NCBI GenBank assembly: GCA_030268105.1 | Contig: BSDZ01000019.1 | Location: forward strand, 412,001 to 476,000 | Length of the DNA: 64,000 nt | From: Volvox africanus | Lineage: Eukaryota > Chlorophyta > Chlorophyceae > Chlamydomonadales > Volvocaceae | Reading direction: 5' to 3' | In this document: positions 37,553 through 50,075 of the stretch, piece after piece | How positions within the stretch are numbered: position 1 is the first letter of the stretch | How the letters are laid out: each line of letters opens with the position of its first letter | Program-made: the position numbers and the translations under genes | Notes under the pieces: generated by a model | What the model was told of the DNA's origin: nothing | What the model saw: only the letters and a program-made list of their open reading frames with translations | The model's database searches: none

Positions 37553-40500
37553 TTCCTGATACCTAAACTTTCAAATATGATTTGGTAACTTAACCCAGCA
37601 AATGTGTTCGCTTATAAACTACATGGTGCTTTCATCCGTACTGGAAACTGCGCCGTACGTATTTAGCACGACCTCTACGTATTCCATAGCAAACCATTTA
37701 AACTTTATCCAAATCATAGTATATCTTATTTTCATCGATTTGTTAACCTATCGCAGAACGTGGTAACATGTGAACTTGATAAGAACCGATATGCCGTACC
37801 ACAGTGCCGCCGAGTTATGAGATGTCCGTCCAGCACATTGGTGTGCGCAAGCGACGACGAAAATCTTATAAGCATTGTCTCCTGGCCCATAATAGTGTTT
37901 CAATGCATCCCATCCTATTGCTTTTAACCTCATGGAAGCTATCAAAGCTAACCAGCCGCTGACTGTCGCTCAATTCCACAGGTCAACTGGAAAACGGGCC
38001 GAAACTGGACCGCCAAAACGCAGTGTGGCTTACATCTGCCAACAGCCATTCGGGCAAGCACGCTAAAACTATACACGCATCTCTACCTGAATCTGTTTTC
38101 TTTTGGCAAGTAATCAGATCCATGATTCATGTGTCATGATGGACGCATGCATATTCGCTTCCACATCCATTGGGCAAAGTGCATGCCCTTCAGACAGGTA
38201 CATATGTCTAGCCTGCTGTAGCGCCTTCTTTTTTCCTGTACCATATGCATTGAAAAACTAATGGACAAAGATAGCATCCATGTAGTCTTCCCGCACAGGC
38301 AAATGTGATTGCACGATGAAAGCGTTTGTACGCATTATTCTCACCATAAACAGCTGGAAAATGCCGTTTTGTGCGCTGCATGTAGATAGTATCAAAATTA
38401 GCAGAATGGAAGTTGGCATGTCCGTCTGCGCATTGCACGATAACGGATGGTGCAGGCAAAACCTAGAAATCCGCTCGATCGCCTAAACCGTTTATGGGAC
38501 GGCTGTTTATCGGGAGCATAGGGAAGTTACAGGTTTTTAGACAACGCAAACTATGTTGCTTGAAACGAGAACAGATAGATCCGCGTCCGGATAATTTTCA
38601 GGCAGCAAATGAAGTACAAGTAGATCCTTCGACGGCATTGCTCACGACGATCGATCGACAAGCAACGGGGCGGGCGTAACATCTATCAACGGAGTCAACA
38701 ACTCACCCGAACCAACTGAACACTCACCCAGTGGGAAAGCAGGATCTCCAAAACAGAATAGAAAATAAAGAAACGGCTGGAACGAGTGAGTTCGCGTTGC
38801 GTCGTCGTCGCAAAGTTCATCCTCGTGCAAGGACGTGTCCGGACGGAAAAGCGGTGATCGATCAATGTGTGGTGCTAGCAGCTGGGCTTTTTGAGCGCCG
38901 TACACCTACCAGGATACTATGCGTTGTAATGAGCGCCGCAGTTTCATCATTCGTTAGTTGTTGCAAACATGTAAAGGTTGGATTCATCACATGTGTTGGA
39001 TCAAGTGTATAACAAAAAACATATACTTACAAATTAACTGTCGAAACATGCATAGATATCGGGTCGCTGCGATATCGGCGCGCCGTACGCTCGTCCTGTC
39101 TTGTCCGATCCAAGTGGACGCCCCCAAAACAAGCAAATGCGTCAGAAAATAAACCAACGCATAATAGTTTTAACATGGCAATATATGCGCTCTATCTTAT
39201 TTGCTCATGTAATCATCAAGCCGCGCAGACAGGTTGTACCTGTTAGCTTGGTTGTAACACAACAGCACAAATACATATTTTAAGTTTTGTGTGCCCTTGC
39301 TGGCTTAGCGAGGGGAGGAGCGCGCTGCAGGATGAACAGGCAAAGCCGTGTGTTTCCCCTCCTGCTGCGCTGTGGTTCGGTCCGGTCAGGGCCCCCGGTG
39401 CTTGTCCTTTCAGGGCAAGTCGCCCCTAATGTAACACCCTAGATAATTCATCGAGATGCCATACTGTGATCAAGCCTAACAGATGCTGACGGAATGCATG
39501 CTCACAATAATAGCTATAATGTGGCATTAAAAGTCAAAAGTAGGTTTGTGATGCTCGTCTTGCCCAGCCAGCCACTTGCTGGCTCGCTCGGGGCAATAAG
39601 CGAGTACACACCTAGCTCATGAGGGTACTTGCCCGCACACACTTTGCTACCTCAGCAGCTAACGCTAACGCACCCTGCCGCGTCATTGCACATTGACTCG
39701 GGAATAGGTTATCGGTGTAGGTCATCCCACAAAAGCGTAAACAGATTGTATGTTGCACGCAGCATCATTAGGCAAGATGCGCATGCATGCAGGACTCACA
39801 TCATGCATCCTCGGCGGGTTGGTGCGACGTCGTCATGGCAACACCCCGTGTAACAGTGGAGCTCGTACCCCAGCATCACGCGCTACAGCACCCTGCGTTA
39901 TAATCCGCGTGTCGGTATGACAGATGATACAGTATGATCGACAGGTGGTAGGCGCAGCGTACCAAAAAGGTGACGTGCCTTGGGAACCCAAGAATGGCGA
40001 GACAGGGAACTCGCATATCATGAGGGTCTAGCTGGCGCTAGTCCATCCTGACTGCATTACCGTGCCTTTGGCCGCCCTCGGTACTTTTGGCTCCTATGAC
40101 CTTGCTTGGCTGCCTTTCCTTACCATGTTCCGTCCGGCAAGGTGTTCCGTCCGGCAAGACAGCCCCTGCAAGTATGCGTGAGCCAACAGTTGCACCCGAA
40201 TGCCCCCTTCCCCGTAATGGAGAGAGTAATTGGACTAGGCCTGCCACATGACGTACGGATAAGGCACCCGAGGCAGGACAAGCAACCAGCCTGTGCTTAG
40301 GGTCCAACACCAGCCGCAGCACAATACAGGACCGCACCTACATCAGGGCCTTCGTAATGGCATTACAACAACGATGGCATAATAACACCACAATGCCAAT
40401 ATGCCACAGAAATCCGCTGCCTTAGCCGTATTAACATAATATACAACATGTATGTATGATACGTGTGTGTATATTATATGTATATATAGTACTGCGTACT

Positions 40501-41833
40501 ATGTATAACCGGACTTGTAACCTCTTCACCTCCAACGATCTTAGCAAGTGCTTGCACCTCGCTGAAGGTTAGGGTCCATGTGCTTTACCTTGCATGACTG
40601 CATCTCTTGCTAGCGGGCGTAACGCTGACAAAGCCCATACCCGCCTATCTACCACGCACATAGCTGACAAGGGTTGAACAGACTGCTGATTGACCCCGGG
40701 ACGAGTCAGTCCTGGTTATTATCTTATAGTCATTATCTTATATGACTTAATGATAATAGACGGCGGCACAGGGCATATGAACATAGTATATCACCATTTT
40801 TGTTGCATCACAGGGCGTAGTAGTGTTTGATACATACGTAACTGTGATGTCCTCGTCGCACAGCGAGTGTTTAGCACACTTTTGCGTCGATATGATTGCG
40901 AATGTAAACATTACATGGGCTCCGTTCTGATACGTAAAACTCATGCCAAGCTAAATGAAATTGAGCAGTGGAGTTTGTTGACTAGGATGCTCATATAGCA
41001 GTATCGGATATCTGCAGGTCCAAACCTCGCGTGCTATGTACAATCTTTTTGCCGTTCTACTATAGCCACATCTAATTAAGTTTGGAGTTTGGAGACGAGG
41101 CCAGATCTGAGCTGCGCTGCGCCCATCTGATATCTAAATCCGAACTCTGGCAGAGCATAAAAGGGCACTTCCTGTAGAAAGACCAAGCAAACTTTATAAT
41201 GATTAGTAATAATCCCCTCGAGAAAGAGGTAGACAAGTATGGAAGCAAAGTCGTTGGATAAAGACTTGTATGGTCACATCAAAGGATAAAACTTCCGAAA
41301 GTTCCGATGTTCTGACCAGATCCATAAAATCACATTAAACTATGGGGCACGCTCTTTTATCCTTTCCGCGGCAATAAGTCCAAGGTACCACTTTTAAACG
41401 AAGACTTACTGATTAGGTCCTGCTTACCGTCCAATGCTTTGCGTTGCGTTGCGTTAATGATGGGCTATTTTCGATATCTCACCGCACTTGTTTCCAGGCC
41501 GACAGTCATGAGCCCTTGGACCATGCCGACCGTAAATGCTCAAGCAACTCGTGATACAAAGATGGAAACCTAGTGTAGTAAGACAAGTAGATTAAACATG
41601 AGTGGTAACCAATTGCCTATTGTATCTCATTTTTACCGGTTTGAGTCCTGTTACTGGTTGCAACCGCTGGGGTGCCGTACAAATATTTGTAATTCTCGGT
41701 GTATGATAGCTTTCATGCTTATGAAATATGCCTTCTGCAGACTTCTAATTTAAGTCGAATTATATTACTTTAAACATTTTGCTTAGAAGGCTTACCGAAC
41801 CGCTTGGCGTCCAGCGTCAACTTCTAGGACTCT
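37553..41833. other. Region upstream of subtilase B; no supported gene
   Basis: Holds the likely promoter of subtilase B, a truncated SINE-like copy (39339-39438) and short unrecognised open frames, including 38208-38459 minus (83 codons) and 40038-40337 minus (99 codons). No frame has a domain or splice support. Confidence 0.4.
39339..39438 (-). mobile_element. SINE-like element, truncated copy 3
   Basis: About 100 bp matching the GTGTTACA-end half of the element (GGGCGACT and CCGGGGGCCCTGACC blocks on the minus strand). The other half is missing. Confidence 0.6.
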
Positions 41834-42619
41834 ATGGACCCAAACTCTGAGCTTGGAAAGGAGTGCCTCGGTAAGACATAATGCTGCATTTAGACGAGCA
41901 GATGATATCCTGAACCTTAAGCTTTCACCGCCAGGCCAAGCATCCTTGAGTGGCTTAAAAGCTGCCCTCCAAGCTAGCGTCGTCAGTGGTGCTCTTTACC
42001 TCGCTGCGATGAAGTATTCGCCGTTCTTTCGTAACGTATTCAGTGTCAGCGCAAGGACGGCATTGACGGTGGGGTTGCAACATCTATCTCTCACACGCTT
42101 TGTGGCCCCACGTGCACGGCGCTTGCATGACGAGCGCATTCAAACTCCCAAATCATTTCAGGTGATGCCGATCTTCTACACGGGCTACCTTAAGATGGAG
42201 CTGACGATGCACAAGTGCATGCAGGTGGGCAGCGCAGGCTAGACCAGAGGGTACGGTCGAGGATATCATCGCGACAGGGTGTTACCCCGAACGCAACAGC
42301 CTGTAAACATAGGGCTTCAGTTTTCGGATGTTTGTTCGGTGTTTTGTGACATGATTAAATGAGAGTTGCACTAGGGAAAGTGTTTGGGGCACCGTTTCTC
42401 TCTGTACACTGGCTGATAAAGCTCCATGGCGTCTGCATCGTTACGATCCCAGAGCAAATTTCAACGATTCTCAAACATGCGTTGACACTCCAGTCTCATC
42501 CGGATTCATTTGTGTTGTTATGTTGAACCCCCGTCTCCCGGTGTGGGCAGGACGCCAAGCCGGAGTACGTGTCAATACAGGATGACGACGAAGATACTGT
42601 ACATCAACGTCGCCGGTGA
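41834..42619 (+). CDS. Small membrane protein, unrecognised (possibly two-TM), 111 aa model
   Basis: The model has four exons: 41834-41870, 41902-42068, 42162-42224 and 42551-42619. They total 336 nt, giving 111 aa from MDPNSELGKECL to VHQRRR. A hydrophobic segment (LKAALQASVVSGALYLAAM) is followed by FFRNVFSVSARTALT and then, across an intron, VMPIFYTGYLKMEL, so one or two membrane spans are possible. The end is acidic then basic (QDDDEDTVHQRRR). The last two introns have ordinary GT and TTCAG or GGCAG borders and phase 0. The first intron would be only 31 nt, which is abnormal. The alternative is that exon 2 is the 3' part of an open stretch reaching back to an acceptor near 41786, with an upstream start I could not place. 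It is the only plausible plus-strand gene in the window. No family is assigned. Confidence 0.5.
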
Positions 42620-45601
42620 TGAACACGTTCAGAGGTGTCTGGCCTGGCCGGATTTATGGAGATTGACACAGGAAGCAGCGCATGATTACATGTACGAATC
42701 TGCAAGCAAGTGCCGGCGTTCGTGGCCTTCGCACTAACGGAAGCCTGTGAAATTGAGCCTTGCTGCTTGGAAATTGCCTTAAGGAGCTGAGGACGGTTTG
42801 GCTACGGAAAAAGCCTTCGTTCCCCGGATAAAACAGGAACCGAGGTTTCAGGCTTCAGGATGAAGGCATTAACGGGAGGCGCCCGACGAGGAAGCTGGTA
42901 GGTGGGGCCAATCGGTACGGCCACAAAGGGCATCGGTAGATGAATAAGAGGTAATCTGCAGCTCTGGTTGAGCGACAGCGCGTGTGGCCATCTCCTGGGC
43001 AGTTTGGAGGTCTCCTTACCTGCGCTGCCCTGCGCCTTAACAAGCCCACCTGGACTCCTGGTAACAACCCGTTGTACTTTCTGCCCTTACAATCGTTTAG
43101 TGGCTTTGGAGGCTCCGTGCTAAATATTGAGTATGATATCCGTCACTGTGTTCGCCTGATTTTTGGTACCGTATGGCAGAGAAGTACTGATTCTTCGCTT
43201 GATGCCTTGAGCGCACGGCCTGAAAAGGCATGAAATGATGTATTCCCCGGATTATTGCTGGTCCTTAATAGCCTTGATGTTTTGTTTGAGCGCCCGAGCC
43301 TTCATGTAGCCATGTTGGCAGAAACGAATGCCCTTGGCGCATCGGTTAGACTCTTGGCTTATCAGTATTTCGCCATTGTGAGAACCGCTTTTGAAGCACA
43401 GTGAGTGGGGGATGCATAGTCGGCTCCCGGCGATGTGCATTCGTAATGCCAGTGATAGGTTTGTACGAACCTGAGTTCTGGGGTCGTCCGTCGTATTGTA
43501 CGGCTGCGAGGGATTTTCTGGCTCTCGAGACATGCCTCTCCAACTCGCATCGCAATCATTTTCTTCGTTTGGTTGGGGTCTTATTTCCACGAATTACGGT
43601 AGGGCGGATAACTGGTCTCCTGCCGTATCCATATATGAAATTCGACGAGCACGCCATAGCCCCGCAGATGTTGGGGAGGAGCCATGACGTTCGTGTGAAG
43701 GGCCATATCGGCGGCCGGATTCTATTCACTCGGTCTTCGGCGCTCGCAAGCCAAGACCCCAGGGCAGGAAAGCTTTGGGAACCCAAATCGGTGAGTCTGT
43801 ATCACTGATGAGGCGTTCGACGGAACTGGCGCCCGAGTAACTGAGCAGCGTAATCGGTCGTGATGTTCTTGGCGATGGCGGCGGTGGGGATGCACACATG
43901 TATTTTGTTGTGGATTGTGGAATAAATGGCATATAAGGAAAGGACGATCGAGCGCGTGAGTGCGTGTGCATGTGGATTAAGACAACTGAACCTGTGGACA
44001 CTTCTGTCAGATGGCTTGAGTATCGTTTTGACGTTGATGTACGCCGCTGTACTCATGGCCTATTCTTTAGTTGACTTCTCCGTTGGTACTTGATGAGACC
44101 ATGGTTGCTGCTGCTGTGGCGTATGCAGCATTTTGAGATTGTGAAGGCGCATGTCACGGTGGAGCCATTATACATTCTAAGCCATGCACGGCAGGGGTCA
44201 CCGGCTGCGCCAGGGAGAGGACAAAAGATTCCCCAAGAAGTCCTTGGCTAGTGAAATTCGCCTGCGCACAATGTTGAAGCACTTAATGGTAAATGCTGTC
44301 TTCTCGCTCATGGGGCAACTTGGCTCAAGTGTTCTCGTAACTTGGTGCTACGGAGACTCTGCGTGCCATGGCCTCATTTCTATAATTGCTGCCGTTCCAT
44401 GGCTGGCTTGCCTTACTACCGACCCAGCGGACAGCGGTAACTCGTTCACGATAGGTTCATGATGAGAATGTGGCTCCACGTCCATGCCTGACGTCAGCGC
44501 GGACAAGCCCGTATGTGTGGGACCTATAAACCCAATGAATTGTTAGAAGGGTCGCGCAGTACAAAAGTATCCTCCCTACTGTCCATTCACACCAGTGCCT
44601 GGCGCCCAATACATACATGTATGCCACTGCGTTCCGTGTGCACTCCCAACACTATTTATCGCGCGACATGGTATCAAGTTCATGCGCGCTCCTACGGTTA
44701 GGGATAAATTGTTTTTTCTGCTGATACCCAAGCAGCCCAGAAGCCGGCCAGAAGCTTGGATCACGCTTCCGCACCTCAGAACATATCGCTTAAGTTAACC
44801 ACACATAAGAATTTTCAGCGTCACCGCTGCGACAAACCTAAAAAAAGTTATTACGGATGCAAAGCCCTGCGCTGATACTCGCTGCTGCTGCGTGTGACGG
44901 CATTGCATTGATGCATCTCCTGCCTCCACAGCTTCGTGTGCTGTCGTGAACATTCTCGATCATCAGAGCACACGCTATTCCGCCAGGCAGCCCGTTTCTC
45001 ATCACCACCACTTCACTCCTTAGCATTCCGAGCACGGCCTGCGAACTAATCAACCAGCCAACAAGATATAAATTACCTTCCGCGCGCTACTAGGCACCCG
45101 CAAACACCGCGCCTGACTTGCTCGCATGACAACTTGCAGGGTGAGCACATCAAACCCTGCTCATGTAACGGCGACACTCAAGGCGTCGAAGCAACTTCAT
45201 GCCTCGCAATGCTTGCACACATGCTACGCGAATATGTACAACGTCGGAAAACGACGCGAAAATATGGGCGTGTTAGCCGCCCAACCGCTCAGCCTGGACC
45301 TCCAGGGCGGATGCTGCTGAATCCGTGAAACTATGAGGCATCCTGCCACATCACTAGCGCCCGCTTACCCTCACTAATTCATTTCCTGCCATGCACGTTT
45401 AACAATGAAACGCGCCGCCGCACCGCACGAGTTGCTGTTGTACAGGCGTAACATAGCGGGACCGCGAATCTATATGGCATCCTGCATGCCTGTATGTATG
45501 CCAGCACTGCCTATTGCTGATAGCACATCGCTCCCAAACCAAAAAAATTGAGGTACCCAGGACACTCCTGACCGGTCGACTTTCTGTGGAGGTTTGACTC
45601 T
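42620..45601. other. Spacer between small membrane-protein gene and metalloprotease; no supported gene
   Basis: Contains plus-strand frames 43401-43808 (135 codons) and 44184-44462 (92 codons, one hydrophobic stretch). Neither has recognisable motifs, and I could not join them by splice sites into a convincing protein. Confidence 0.4.
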
Positions 45602-46149
45602 TCAGCCATTCTTAACTTTATTGGCTGATGGTGGGGGCGGTGTTGGCGGCGGCGGACGTTTCTTCTTGTAAACTTTTGACGGAGGAGGCCGCAGCGTGCG
45701 GGGCTTCGGTGGTGTCCTCAAGGGCGGCGGCGGTGGTGCTGGTAGCATTGGAGGCAGAGCTGGTGGCGGTGCTGGCGGTGGTGTCGGGGTGAATGGCGGT
45801 CGTCGTCGCCGGCTGATAACGGTGTTGCTAATATCAGGGCCAGCCATGGACACAGATGGAGGATTTGGCGGCGGTGGGAATGCTTCCTGTGCTGGCGGAT
45901 CCAGTAAACGTGGTGGCGGTGGTGGCGGCGATGATGGAGGCGGTAGTGGGGATTGTGCAGGGGGTGGCGGTGACGGAGGTGGCGGGAATACGACAGGCCG
46001 AGGTGGCGACGCCAAAACAACTGGCGGGGATAGGTTAGGCGGTGGCGGAGCGGGATTTGGTGTGCGGGGCGGTGGGCTGGGTGGCGATGGGCCAGGAAAC
46101 GGTGGCGGAGGTGGCTTGTAGAACTGTGCGCAATCTGGGTCGTCGGCAT
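45602..46149 (-). CDS. Terminal exon of the metalloprotease: Pro-rich tail
   Basis: The exon starts after the acceptor gccgcag in phase 1 and completes the DADDPDC motif. It then runs through PPPPPFPGPSPPSPPP-type sequence to a basic end (PPSANKVKNG, stop). Runs of three to six prolines are broken by short non-Pro islands, notably SMAGPDISNTVISRRRR. The plus-strand frames across it are G-rich shadows. The function follows by analogy with VMPs: a rigid, glycosylated matrix-binding extension. Confidence 0.85.
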
Positions 46150-47637
46150 CTGCGGCAAACAAAGAGGACAGGCGCCGGCGTCTCAATAGTGGATTGCTAA
46201 TACGGCTGGACGCATAGCATTTTGCAAGATTATGATTTTATATTTATTGATACTAACCCTACAATAAGCACTCTGGATCGTCTAGGGACTTCGATGCATA
46301 AGACTGTCAACGATCACTTCATCGATCCTAAAGCAACTACAACTATGTGGTTGTGTGCCTTACACGTACAGATTGCCATGTGGGCATGTGTTGTGCGTGT
46401 ATAGGATTCTTGTCCTCATGCATCCGGATACGAGAACCTTCTTCCCACGCACGCCCACATGGCAGGTACAAATGCACCCACAGGCGGCACGACACAGACT
46501 AGTGCAGAGACACGCTTACTCACCGACCAGCCCGTCGCAGTCATTGTCCCAAAAGTCCGTACACTTTTCGTACGTTGCCTCTGTCGCGCCGTCGGGGCGG
46601 CACACGGTTACAACAGCGGCGAGGCTGGATGAAGCGACTTGGCGCACAACGAGGGTACCAGAGGGGTCCATCCAGGAGGGATTAGCGCTGGTGAGGAGCT
46701 CCAGATGCACCGAGTCCTTGAGTTCCACTTGGTCGGCCACCTGCACAGTATCGTGTTCATGAGGTATACCCGCCATGTTTAGCTTAACCAGACGTAACGC
46801 CATGGTAGTGGCGAGGGTGGGAAGCAAGAGAGGGCGCACTGGATGAAAATGCCCATGGCCCACGGCGGTCAGGTGGGCCGCTGTCCCCTCTACCCCAAGC
46901 TTAGCTCCTTTCCGCTGTACCCCACCTCTGCCGCTTTCTGGGCACCCTTTCCAGTTGCATCCCTTACCCTTACCGAAAACAGGTGAACATTCGTTCCCCC
47001 GACAAATCCTGGGGCCAGCTCGTCGAAGTTGCGGAAGCTCATGCGGTATGAGAATATGAAGGTCGCGGTAGCAGGACTGTAAAAACCTCGGCCACCGAAC
47101 GAAGAGATAACCGACTCAGGTACGGCTGTGTCACTGAGCCAATCAGTTGTCACCTGCAAATCAGCATCAGAAGGGTACATGGGCACTGCGATCAAACCAT
47201 CGGTTCCCGGTCCAACCCATTCCCGGAAATCCGCCCACCCGCAAATAATTGGCGTCCGTCAAGATTTGCGACGGCAGCTCAAACGCCAGCGTATTGCCAG
47301 GTGACAACTTGGAGGCGTTGACGGTTGCGATCGGCTTGGCCCAGCCCATCTGGTAGTTGTGCGGGGCAGCCAGGCAGCGCGTATCGCAGCAGTACCCCAT
47401 GGCGGATGACCAATCGCAGTGAGAACATGACTCCGGGTCGCCTCGTTCCATCGTCGCGGCGTGCATCAGGTTGTAGTTATGCCCAATTTCGTGTAGATAC
47501 ACCTGCGGCGCACAGTGTTCGTGGATAATGTCGGTTATACGGTCATGGAGCTCACTAGAGTACATGGAGTCAGGATTGGGTGGATTATGATCGACGGCAT
47601 GGCCTGTGCGTGCTCTGATTCTGTAGAGGTGTGTGTG

Positions 47638-47692
<55 letters not shown>

Positions 47693-50075
47693 GATAGCTG
47701 GCGCCAGGATGGAGTGAGGGACCGGGCGCATTGGCTGGAAACGAGGGTCCTGGCTATCTGGACATCCGGCCTCAGACTACCAATAAACTACCCATTTCCA
47801 ACGTAATCCCCGTACCGAGTCGTATCCGCCATGCTGCCTGCGTCTCACATTGGGCTTATGTTCAGTGTTCGCTTTTTCAATCAATGAACACGCCCGCTCT
47901 GGCCCGCCGCCCGTTCCCGTCCTCGTAACTGGCAACACGAACCTGTTTGGTGTTCCAGTTGTCCCCCGAGATCCACACGTATGACCAGGTGCCCTGGGCC
48001 ATACCGATGGAGCCCATCCCCGACCAGTTGCAATCGGGCCCAGCCCAGTCCATCATGTTGCGTGGGGTGATGATGACGTGATGGCGATAGCGCCTTAGGG
48101 ACGGATCAATTTGCGATGTGAGGGAAGCAGTTCGATCAAAACTTTTGATCAGCATAAATGACAGATCCGAACGGTTAATGACAGGACCCGAATAGGGCGC
48201 TACATGGTTGCATGGTCTAACCTGGTTGTGGTATCGCAATTTGTTCATTAGCTTGAACGTTACGTCTGTGCCATGTCAAATGCTTAGATAAGGAACGACA
48301 GAATTACATCCCCGCTTGGACTTCCAAATGGACTTCCATTTAGCAACGCACCTGTGATTCCAGTCCCTGGGTTTTAAGATGTTGTCAATATACCACTCAA
48401 CCTCGTACATCCAATTGAGCAAGTTGTCCCGAGTGCAGCTGCTTGAGTCCCATGGCATCTTGGTAACATGACCCGTCCCGTTGCAAGGGAGCTGTATAGT
48501 CAATACCCGGCTGTTGTACTGGTCAAATGTCGCCTTGCCGTACGAACATGTTGCTATGTAGTCCGACATGGGGGTGAGGCCATTAAAGAGCATATCCTGT
48601 AGAGACTGTCGCGGGTAGCGATGGAGGCCAAGCAAGCATTGGTGCGGGAATCATTGATGTGAGTGGAAATCGACAATCTACACAAGGCACCAACTAACCC
48701 GCATTTAGCCGTATTCATACGCTACACATACGATCCTAAGGATCCGGCATGGTCTCGCCCGCGGGTGCCCTCACCCCAAGCACCCCCCAAAGCAAGGCGC
48801 AAACACCGACCTCATTGGTGGTCGCTGGACCACCACCCTTGCCACAAAGATCCAGCAAGATAAAGAGGGTTGGCAGATCCCGTACGACGCGTGGTGGATC
48901 GGGTACTACTTCATTCAAGAACACGCCAGGATTCCACTGTGAAGTCCAACTGAAAGAACGTGGCGCCACGCTGGTGCTGCTGGTGCTGCCGGTGGTGCCG
49001 GTGCTAAGCGTTATGTCCATAGCCGTGGTGGAGCTGGCGACGGTGGCCAGGGGAATTGAGGGAAAGAACGGCGATGACGGCGGTGGGGGCTCGCCAGGAG
49101 GGGTCGAAGGCGTGAAGGGGACAAGGGGCGGTGGGGGCGGGGTGACAATCTCCAGTGTGAGGATGTCCCACAGTACGCCAGCCTCGGGGGCCTGACGAAG
49201 TGGGTTTTCGTTACACCGCCACGAGGAGCGCACAGGGGGAACATTCCGGGAGAAAGCGCTTAATTACAGTGTCCTATGCAAGGTTCACGCATTTGCCATT
49301 ATTAAAAACCAAAATGCGTTACCCAGATGGAAGACTATTGTCAAAAAACTAAATCCGCACTACCTCCCAGCTCCCGATAATGGTATCTGCACGGCGCATT
49401 TCGTATGCACAACATGACTTTGCACCAATGTGCGCGGTATGTAGGCTAGCTCACAGGATCCAAGTGGGAACGCAACCATGCCGCCAAACCTGCCGTACTC
49501 TTTACCTGGTTTGATGTCACGTGTACCACGCCTCCAGATACCAAAGAGTTGAAGATAGTGGGGTCCGTCGTGCAGATGAGTGAGTAAAGGCCGCCTACTT
49601 CGGCCAGGAACATATAATCCGAGCGATGGCCGCCGTCATGATAACTTGTGTCCACGACCGTGAGGCGGCCTGCAGACGCAATGCGGTTTGCATGGATTGC
49701 ATCGTAAACGTTCACTTTGAAGCAATCCTCACACTCCGTCGCTGCGTCCTGTCCAGCTCAATATATTGAGTTTGTAAAACGTTACATGTGGTATTTGACA
49801 TGATATGTTGTATCAATCGCACGGATAGAATCACGCCGCCCACGACAGTGGTTTTCGCGCAGACTATAACGTTACGACGCACTTTTACGCCCAACGGAGG
49901 GACCCTTGAATCGACTTCTGCCAAAGCCCCAGAAGCATAATTATGAGTATTTATTGTCACCTGTTTCCTTGTATATCATGGACGGCACACTTGCTGCAAC
50001 TGGACAGCAGCAAACCATTAGCAGCAGGACAACCTGCCGACATAGCCGCCGCTGATGCGTCGACGTAAATTCCAT
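45602..50075 (-). CDS. Gametolysin/VMP-like matrix metalloprotease with hydroxyproline-rich tail
   Basis: Peptidase M11-type metzincin. Exons: 50075-49961, 49917-49889 (tentative), 49748-49506, 49191-48775, 48596-48352, 48093-47943, 47502-47239, 47153-46974, 46740-46524, 46149-45602, totalling 2409 nt and 802 aa. The start ATG at 50075 gives a signal peptide (core VVLLLMVCCCPVAA). A Pro/Ser-rich linker (about 145-165) precedes the protease region, which carries ATCSYGKATF, RYRHHVIITPRN and CNWSGMGSIG, all typical of this family. The zinc motif HEIGHNYNLMH places ligands at about H404, H408 and H414, with the catalytic Glu at 405 and a Met-turn in AMGYC (about M435). FWDNDCDGLV and DADDPDC, split by an intron, give the family's C-terminal Cys/Asp motif. 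The last exon then continues as a Pro-rich tail of about 170 residues. This matches the modular VMP layout known from Volvox. The predicted role is secreted cleavage of Hyp-rich matrix proteins. Confidence 0.92.
47623..47688. repeat. (GT)n microsatellite in intron 6 of the metalloprotease
   Basis: About 65 bp of GT repeat with one GC interruption, between the exons carrying CNWSGMG and HEIGH. Confidence 0.95.

Noticed and set aside
37748..38459. Two minus-strand frames both containing NAYK...CAGR
   Set aside because: The similarity is short and could be chance; no start, splice or domain evidence.
43401..44462. Plus-strand frames downstream of the small membrane-protein gene
   Set aside because: Could not be joined into a consistent gene and show no known motif.
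45696..46121. Plus-strand Gly-rich frame of 141 codons
   Set aside because: Complement of the metalloprotease Pro-rich tail.
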